From positions 1 to 54,099 of the forward strand of contig CAWVLT010000051.1 of NCBI GenBank assembly GCA_963930185.1: a stretch of DNA of 54,099 nt, written 5' to 3'. Origin of the DNA: JAGZEG01 sp963930185. Lineage in GTDB: Bacteria; Actinomycetota; Coriobacteriia; Coriobacteriales; UMGS124. Position numbers and translations under genes: made by a program. The number at the start of each line of letters is the position of its first letter. Position 1 is the stretch's first letter. Below the pieces are notes generated by a model. It ran no database searches, had not been told where the DNA came from, and saw nothing but the letters and a program-made list of their open reading frames with translations. This document shows positions 49,069 to 54,099 of this stretch, piece by piece.

Positions 49069-50214
49069 CTAGCCCTCGGCGGGCGCGCCGGGGGCCTCAG
49101 CGCCAAAGCGGGACTCTATCTCCCGAAACAACGCGTCCACGATCTGCTCGGCGGACGCGCGGGCAACGATGCGCCCGTCGGCGAAGATGGCCCCGCCCCC
49201 GCGCCCGCAGGCCACGCCGATGTCGGCCCCGCGCGCCTCGCCCGGGCCGTTGACCTCGCACCCCATGACGGCCACCGAGATGGGCAGCGCCATAGTCGAC
49301 AGGCGCCGCTCCACCTCGCGCGCGATGGGGATCATGTCCACCTGGCAGCGCGCGCAGGTGGGGCAGCTCACCAGCTCGGGGGTGCGCCGACGCAGGCCCA
49401 GGGCCGCGAGGATCCCCCACGCCACAGGCACCTCCTCCTCGGGCTGGGCGGTGAGCGAGACGCGCAGCGTGTCGCCGATGCCCTCCTCCAGCAGGATCCC
49501 CAGGGCCACCGCGCTCTTGACGGTTCCCTGCGCGGGCGTGCCCGCCTCGGTCACGCCCAGGTGCAGCGGCACCTGGGGCAGCTCGGCAGACAGGCGCCGG
49601 TAGGTCTGCACCGTCACGCCCACGTCGTGGGCCTTGGCCGAGAGCACCACGTCGTAGAAGCCCCGCTCGAAGAAGTGCTCGGCAAAGCCGCGCGCCGAGA
49701 GCACCATCTTGTCGGCCACCGACAGGTCGTCGCGCCCGTCCAGGGCGCGGTCGATGGAGCCGGCGTTCACGCCGATGCGGATGGGGATGCCACGTCGCCC
49801 CGCCTCGTCGATCACCGCGTCGACCCGCTCCCACGAGCCGATGTTGCCCGGGTTGATGCGCAGCGCCGCCGCCCCGCGGCGGGCCGCCTCTATCGCCAGG
49901 CGGTGGTCGAAGTGGATGTCGGCCACCACGGGGATCGGCGAGCCGGCGCACAGCCGCGTAAAGCCGTCGAGGGCCGCGGCGTTGGGCACGGCCGCGCGCA
50001 CGATCTCGCAGCCTGCCTCGACGAGGCGCCCCACCTGCTCCAGGCACGCCGCGGGGTCGGCGGTGGGGGCGGTCAGCATGGACTGCACGCGCACCGGCGC
50101 GCCGCCGCCCAGCGTGACGCCGCCCACGCTCACCTGGCGCGTGCGCGCGCGGGCGGGCGCCGTCTCCGGCACCGTCTCGGGCAAACGCGCGGGCGCGCGG
50201 TTCTCTTGCTGCAT
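49069..50214 (-). CDS. ispG: 4-hydroxy-3-methylbut-2-en-1-yl diphosphate synthase IspG
   Basis: Penultimate MEP-pathway [4Fe-4S] enzyme. TIM-barrel motifs: VGGGAPVRVQSM in part, LRINPGNIG, NAGSI, and KAHDVGVTVQTYR. Cluster cysteines are in SCPTCARCQ and MGCEVNGPGEA. Length 381. The stop of rseP and the ATG of ispG overlap by one base (TGATG), and GGGAGGAGG precedes it, so the genes are coupled. The C-terminal tail of 10 residues is Ala/Pro-rich. An extra Cys in SCPTCARC is unusual. Confidence 0.96.
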   Translation of the reverse strand: MQQENRAPARLPETVPETAPARARTRQVSVGGVTLGGGAPVRVQSMLTAPTADPAACLEQVGRLVEAGCEIVRAAVPNAAALDGFTRLCAGSPIPVVADIHFDHRLAIEAARRGAAALRINPGNIGSWERVDAVIDEAGRRGIPIRIGVNAGSIDRALDGRDDLSVADKMVLSARGFAEHFFERGFYDVVLSAKAHDVGVTVQTYRRLSAELPQVPLHLGVTEAGTPAQGTVKSAVALGILLEEGIGDTLRVSLTAQPEEEVPVAWGILAALGLRRRTPELVSCPTCARCQVDMIPIAREVERRLSTMALPISVAVMGCEVNGPGEARGADIGVACGRGGGAIFADGRIVARASAEQIVDALFREIESRFGAEAPGAPAEG

Positions 50215-51548
50215 CAGAAGCCTCCTCCCATCAGGCGGGACACGTCCTGGAACAGGACGACGAAGAACAGCACCAGGATGAGGGCCATCCCCGCCATGGA
50301 GAGGCCCGCCTGGGCGCTGAGCGAAAACGGCCTGCCGCGTATGGCCTGGACGGCCTCGATCAGCAGCTTCCCGCCGTCCATGGGCGGCAGCGGCAGCAGG
50401 TTGATCCAGCCCAGCGACAGGCTCAGCGCGGCCACGAGCGACACGACGCCCCAGGCGCCCTGCTCGCTTGCCACCTCGCCCACGACGGCGGTGATGCCCA
50501 CGATGCCCATCGAGTCGCTCAGCACGGCCTGGGCGTTGCCCGGGACGAGCATGCCGAGCAGGGCGGCGCCCGTCTGCCCCACGTAGGACAGCGCCATGCG
50601 CAGCGCGTCGAGGGGGCCGGGGTAGTCCAGCGCGTAGGAGAAGTACGTCCCCATGTAGCCGTCGTCGTCCAGCGTCAGGCGCACGGTGTGCGCCTCGCCC
50701 TGATGCAGGTAGGTGACCTCGACCTCGTCGGAGTCCCCCCGGGAGAGCATCGCCTTGGACAGGCCGTTGAAGACGCCCTGGACGCGCATGCCGTCGAGGG
50801 AGGCGATGACGTCCCCCTCCTGGATGCCCGCCGCCGCGGCCGAGGACCCCTCGTCCACCTGCACCACCGTGGGGGCGAGCGTGTAGGTGCCCTGGAACAT
50901 GTAGATCGCCATGGCGAGGAAAAGCGCGGTCAGGATGTTGGCGACGATGCCGGCGAGCAGGACGAGGGCGCGGGCGACAAAGCCCTTGCCCGCGTAGGTG
51001 CGCGCAAGCTCGAGCTCGAAGAACTCGTCGGGTGCCTGCTTGGGGAAGAAGGGCTCGCCGGCTCGCGTGCCGCCCGGCAGCGCGAAGTCGTGCCCGCGGT
51101 CGCGCGCGGTGAGGCCCAGGGCGTCGCGGCGCGGCGTGCGCCACTCCAGCTCGTCCTCCCCCGACCGCTCGACGCAGCCCAGCGACTCCAGCTGCATGAG
51201 CAGCCCGATGGCGTCATCGTCGTCGCAGCCAAGCACGCGCCTGAGCTCGTCGACCGTGACCGAGCCGCGCACGCTAACCAGTGCCAGGGCGAGCGGCATG
51301 CGCTCGTCGTACTCGAAGCCCATGCCGCAGACGCGCGTGTAGCCGCCCAGCAGGGCCAGCGAGACGCCGTAGCGCACGCCCAAGCGGCGGTTCTCGAACG
51401 AGAGCCGCGGGCCGAGGGGCAACCCCAGGAAGATCTCGCTCACGCGCATGCCCGCGCAGCGCGCCGCGACGGCATGCGCCAGCTCGTGGATGATCACGAT
51501 GAGCGAGATGATGAGCACGAGCAGAAGGATGTTGAGAGCTATGTCCAT
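50214..51548 (-). CDS. rseP: Site-2 zinc metalloprotease RseP/RasP with inserted winged-helix-like region
   Basis: Intramembrane protease that clears anti-sigma factors and signal peptides. Helix 1 has IIHELAHAVAAR (HExxH), a PDZ domain spans about residues 225-305 (DEGSSAAAAGIQEGDVIASL), and NLLPLPPMDGGKL supplies the Asp ligand. Length 444. Between GGYTRVCGMGFE and helix 2 lie about 75 extra residues (83-155) with LVSVRGSVTVDELRRVLG and a helix-wing pattern. ATG 51548 is better spaced from GGAGG than the TTG just upstream. Its dxr-rseP-ispG order is classic. Confidence 0.93.
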   Translation of the reverse strand: MDIALNILLLVLIISLIVIIHELAHAVAARCAGMRVSEIFLGLPLGPRLSFENRRLGVRYGVSLALLGGYTRVCGMGFEYDERMPLALALVSVRGSVTVDELRRVLGCDDDDAIGLLMQLESLGCVERSGEDELEWRTPRRDALGLTARDRGHDFALPGGTRAGEPFFPKQAPDEFFELELARTYAGKGFVARALVLLAGIVANILTALFLAMAIYMFQGTYTLAPTVVQVDEGSSAAAAGIQEGDVIASLDGMRVQGVFNGLSKAMLSRGDSDEVEVTYLHQGEAHTVRLTLDDDGYMGTYFSYALDYPGPLDALRMALSYVGQTGAALLGMLVPGNAQAVLSDSMGIVGITAVVGEVASEQGAWGVVSLVAALSLSLGWINLLPLPPMDGGKLLIEAVQAIRGRPFSLSAQAGLSMAGMALILVLFFVVLFQDVSRLMGGGF

Positions 51549-51576
51549 CAAGCCTCCGAGAGCGCGGGCACCCCGC

Positions 51577-52803
51577 CTAGCGGGCGATGCCCCTCACGAG
51601 CATGCCGGCGCGCTCGCGGGCGCGGGCGTCGACCGACTCGAGGTGGTCGATCGACTCGACGGGCTCGGCGGCAAAGCCGGCCAGCGTCTCGCGCACGACC
51701 CCCTCGATGTCCAGGTAGCCGATCCTGTCCTGCAGGAAGGCGGCGACGGCCACCTCGTCGGCGGCGTTCATCACGCACGGCAGGATGCCGCCCTGCTCGC
51801 CGGCCTGCAGGGCCAGCCGCAGGCAGCCGAACGTCTGCGGGTCGGGGTCGGCGAAGTCCACCCGCCCCAGCTGCGGCCACGACGTCGGCGCGCAAGGCGC
51901 CTCCCAGCGGTCGGGAAACGACAGCGCGAACTGGATGGGCACCCGCATGTCGGCGGCGCCCAGGTGCGCCTTGACCGACCCGTCGTCGAACTCCACCATG
52001 GAGTGGACGGCGCTCTGGCGCTGCACCACCACGCGGATCTGGTCGTAGGGCACGTCGAAGAGGTGGTGCGCCTCGATGACCTCCAGGCCCTTGTTCATCA
52101 GGGTCGAGGAGTCAATCGTGATGCGCGCGCCCATGTGCCAGTTGGGGTGGCGCAGGGCGTCGCGCGCGCTGACCCCCGCCAGCTCGTCGCGGCTGCGTCC
52201 GAAGAACGGGCCGCCCGAGGCCGTGAGCCAGATGAGGCGCATGCGCCAGGGGTCCTCGCCCAGCAGGCACTGGAAGATCGCCGAGTGCTCCGAGTCAACC
52301 GGCAGCAGCCGGCCGGGCCTCGCCAGGGGCATGAGCAGATCGCCGGCCGCGACGAGCGACTCCTTGTTGGCCAGGGCGAGCTCGTGGCCCGCCTCAAGCG
52401 CCGTGGCGCTGCCCCGCATGCCGGCGAAGCCCGACAGGGCGTTCAGGACGCAGTCGGCCTCGGGGATGCCCGCAAGCTCGCTCACGGCGCGGGCGCCGAA
52501 GCCCACCGAGCAGCGCTGAGGCAGCCCGTCCAGGGCACCGCTGCCGCGCACGGACTCGTCGGCCAGCGCGACGTGCGTGACCGAGTCGAACTCCCGGGCC
52601 AGGTCCACGATCTCGTCGATCGAGGAGCGCGCCGCCAGCGCCACCAGGCGCACCTTGTCGGGGTGGCGGCGGCACACGTCGACCGTCTGGCGCCCAATGG
52701 AGCCCGTGGCGCCCAGCAAAACGACGCGTAGCGGCTCCGGGCGCTCGAACGTCTCGCAGGGCGCGGGTACCACGCCGCGCGAGGTGACGACAGGCTGGGA
52801 CAT
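51577..52803 (-). CDS. dxr: 1-deoxy-D-xylulose 5-phosphate reductoisomerase
   Basis: First committed MEP-pathway enzyme, making methylerythritol phosphate with NADPH and a divalent metal. NADPH site GATGSIGRQT, ALANKESLVAAG, metal and substrate sites DSEHSAIF, TASGGPFF, PNWHMG, and DSSTLMNKGLEVIEAH are all present. Length 408. The first 25 residues are a short extension. The ATG is one base from the cdsA stop, within the tight operon. Confidence 0.97.
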   Translation of the reverse strand: MSQPVVTSRGVVPAPCETFERPEPLRVVLLGATGSIGRQTVDVCRRHPDKVRLVALAARSSIDEIVDLAREFDSVTHVALADESVRGSGALDGLPQRCSVGFGARAVSELAGIPEADCVLNALSGFAGMRGSATALEAGHELALANKESLVAAGDLLMPLARPGRLLPVDSEHSAIFQCLLGEDPWRMRLIWLTASGGPFFGRSRDELAGVSARDALRHPNWHMGARITIDSSTLMNKGLEVIEAHHLFDVPYDQIRVVVQRQSAVHSMVEFDDGSVKAHLGAADMRVPIQFALSFPDRWEAPCAPTSWPQLGRVDFADPDPQTFGCLRLALQAGEQGGILPCVMNAADEVAVAAFLQDRIGYLDIEGVVRETLAGFAAEPVESIDHLESVDARARERAGMLVRGIAR

Positions 52804-52804
52804 C

Positions 52805-53722
52805 CTAGAGCACCCCCATGATCCTGAGGACGAAGTACGCCGTGATGGCGACGAACAGCATCGAGTCGGAGCGGTCGAGCAGGCCGCCGTGGCCGGGCAT
52901 GATGTTGCCCGAGTCCTTGACGCCGGCGCCGCGCTTGATGCGCGACTCCACCAAATCGCCCACCACGCCCGTCACGCCGCACGCCACGCCGGCGACCAGG
53001 GCCACCTGCCAGGTGACGTGCGTCTGCGGGATCAGCGCGAGCACGAGCCAGATGAGCACCGACCCCAGGATGCCGCCGACGAGGCCCTCCCAGCTCTTCT
53101 TGGGGGAGATCTTGGGCACCAGGGGGTGCCTGCCGAAGCGCGACCCCACGAGGTAGGCGAACGAGTCGTTGGCCCACACCGACAGCATGACGCCGATGGT
53201 CAGGATGGCCGCGCCCCACCCCGGCAGCGCCGCGTCGCGGATCATGACGATGGCGCACAGCATGAGGCTGGTGTAGAGCACGCCGAACACCGTGACGGCG
53301 AGGTCGGTAATGCGGGCGCGCTGGTTCACGACGTACCAGATGCCCAGGAACATGAGCAGAAGGAACACGCACCCGATGAGGTACACCGGGTTGGACAGGG
53401 CCACGAGCGGCAGCGCGAGCGCAAACGCGATGCCCGTGATCTGGTTGGGGAGCTTGCCATCGGCCCGCATGAGCCGAAAGAACTCCCAGCACGTCACCGC
53501 CGCCGTCAGCGACATCACCACGGCCGTGGGGATGGCGCCCAGAAGGATCGCCGCCACGTTGAGCGCCACGTAGACGACCCCCGAGCACAGCCTCACCAGA
53601 AGCGTGCGCTGGGCCGCCGTCGGCACGTGGACGTCGGGCGGCTCGGGCCGGGGCGTCTTGCTCTCCCCCACCAGCGGCGGCTCCTGCTGCTGGGCCGTCG
53701 CCTCAGTTAGCGGCTCCTTCAC
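52805..53722 (-). CDS. cdsA: Phosphatidate cytidylyltransferase CdsA
   Basis: Membrane enzyme forming CDP-diacylglycerol from phosphatidate and CTP. The signature ESRIKRGAGVKDSGNIMPGH with HGGLLDRSD following is complete. About eight hydrophobic helices follow an unusually polar 35-residue N-terminus (EATAQQQEPPLVGES). No ATG suits; a GTG at 53722 is preceded by GGGGGTG and overlaps uppS by 20 bases, giving 305 residues. GTG at 53731 is an alternative. Confidence 0.93.
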   Translation of the reverse strand: MKEPLTEATAQQQEPPLVGESKTPRPEPPDVHVPTAAQRTLLVRLCSGVVYVALNVAAILLGAIPTAVVMSLTAAVTCWEFFRLMRADGKLPNQITGIAFALALPLVALSNPVYLIGCVFLLLMFLGIWYVVNQRARITDLAVTVFGVLYTSLMLCAIVMIRDAALPGWGAAILTIGVMLSVWANDSFAYLVGSRFGRHPLVPKISPKKSWEGLVGGILGSVLIWLVLALIPQTHVTWQVALVAGVACGVTGVVGDLVESRIKRGAGVKDSGNIMPGHGGLLDRSDSMLFVAITAYFVLRIMGVL

Positions 53723-54099
53723 TGTCGACACCCCCAAAGCGGCGATGCCTGCCCTGGTAGTCGACGATGGCGTCGACGAGATCCCAGCGCGTGAAGTCGG
53801 GCCAGAGCTTGTCGGAGAACACCATCTCCGAGTACGAGAGCTGCCAGAGCAGGAAGTTCGAGAGCCGGTACTCCCCCGAGGTGCGGATGAGCAGGTCGGG
53901 GTCGGGCAGCGGGTCGGTGTAGAGCTCGCGCGCAAGCGCTGCCTCGTCGATCTGGGAGCTCTCGAGCTCGCCCAGCTCGCAGCGGCGCGCCAGGTTGCGG
54001 GCGGCGCGCACGATCTCGCTGCGGCTGCCGTAGTTGACCGCCACGGCGAGCACCATGCCGTCGTTGCCGGAGGTCTCGCGCAGGCCCCGCTCGAAGGTG
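53703..54099 (-). CDS. uppS: Undecaprenyl diphosphate synthase, partial (cut by the window edge)
   Basis: C-terminal part of a cis-prenyltransferase making the C55 lipid carrier for peptidoglycan. The frame runs through the end of the window with TFERGLRETSGNDGMVL before the first internal ATG, and shows AVAVNYGSRSEIV, DLLIRTSGEYRLSNFLLWQ and EMVFSDKLWPDF. The N-terminal catalytic DGN motif is outside. The stop is 53703. It is the upstream gene of the cdsA-dxr-rseP-ispG run. Confidence 0.95.
   Translation of the reverse strand, partial: TFERGLRETSGNDGMVLAVAVNYGSRSEIVRAARNLARRCELGELESSQIDEAALARELYTDPLPDPDLLIRTSGEYRLSNFLLWQLSYSEMVFSDKLWPDFTRWDLVDAIVDYQGRHRRFGGVDSEGAAN

Overview
The window is GC-rich, densely coded chromosomal DNA from an actinobacterium, most likely of the class Coriobacteriia (Olsenella/Atopobium/Collinsella-like gut or oral anaerobes). 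The evidence is the high GC, RNase Y and SpoVS next to MiaB, exported Tat-type FMN/FAD reductases, Gram-positive/actinobacterial SOS boxes, the nrdR - LysM - lexA - hflX - miaA - miaB order shared with other Actinobacteria, and the MEP isoprenoid pathway. The genus cannot be fixed from sequence reading alone. There is no CRISPR array, rRNA, replication origin or recognisable insertion sequence.

Layout. (1) 1-8158, plus strand: an oligopeptide ABC transporter (oppB, an unusually long oppC, oppD, oppF), then a D-cysteine desulfhydrase-like PLP enzyme, a transglutaminase-like protein and an M19 dipeptidase. This looks like a peptide uptake and amino-acid catabolism cluster; the binding protein is presumably just outside the left edge. 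(2) 8159-15480, accessory: a LuxR-regulator remnant and strong terminator, a DUF1703-type AAA/PD-(D/E)XK protein, a membrane-anchored polysaccharide deacetylase with a lipoprotein, and an exported FMN/FAD reductase divergent from a LysR regulator across a palindromic operator-like region. (3) 15491-20388: trxB, dut, nrdR, an NlpC/P60 hydrolase, and a LysM membrane protein divergent from lexA with three SOS boxes between them. (4) 20385-27288, minus strand: hflX, miaA, miaB, spoVS, an orphan GHKL ATPase and rny; a further SOS-box-like site lies in front of spoVS. (5) 27522-43873, minus strand: a long, tightly packed housekeeping run of zinc-ribbon protein, NIF3-like protein, cysteine desulfurase, rpe, gpsA, plsY, der, PDZ/radical-SAM protein, ispH, plsC, cmk, rluB-type synthase, scpB, scpA, an M50 protease, a small membrane protein and an ABC-F ATPase. 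(6) 44151-45543: a visibly less GC-rich insert carrying an MqsR-like toxin, an MqsA-like antitoxin with a long C-terminal tail, and a SecB-like chaperone. (7) 45752-54099, minus strand: a CAT-anticodon tRNA, an FMN-dependent alpha-hydroxy-acid oxidase-like protein preceded by an 18-bp inverted repeat, proS, and the ispG - rseP - dxr - cdsA - uppS envelope/isoprenoid operon, cut by the right edge.

The most interesting element is the three-gene module at 44151-45543. It fits the toxin-antitoxin-chaperone (TAC) architecture, in which a SecB-like chaperone protects an antitoxin that carries a C-terminal chaperone-addiction tail. SecB is not a normal housekeeping chaperone in monoderm bacteria, and the module sits in atypical DNA beside a tRNA gene. 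Second-tier observations are the triple SOS operator with a YneA/Rv2719c-like LysM protein, a site-2 protease with a winged-helix-like insert, an OppC with about 125 extra extracytoplasmic residues, and an orphan GHKL ATPase between rny and spoVS.

All function calls rest on motifs read by eye and on knowledge of the families; no database search was run. Start sites were chosen by ribosome-binding site, family length and promoter position, and several differ from the longest open frame.
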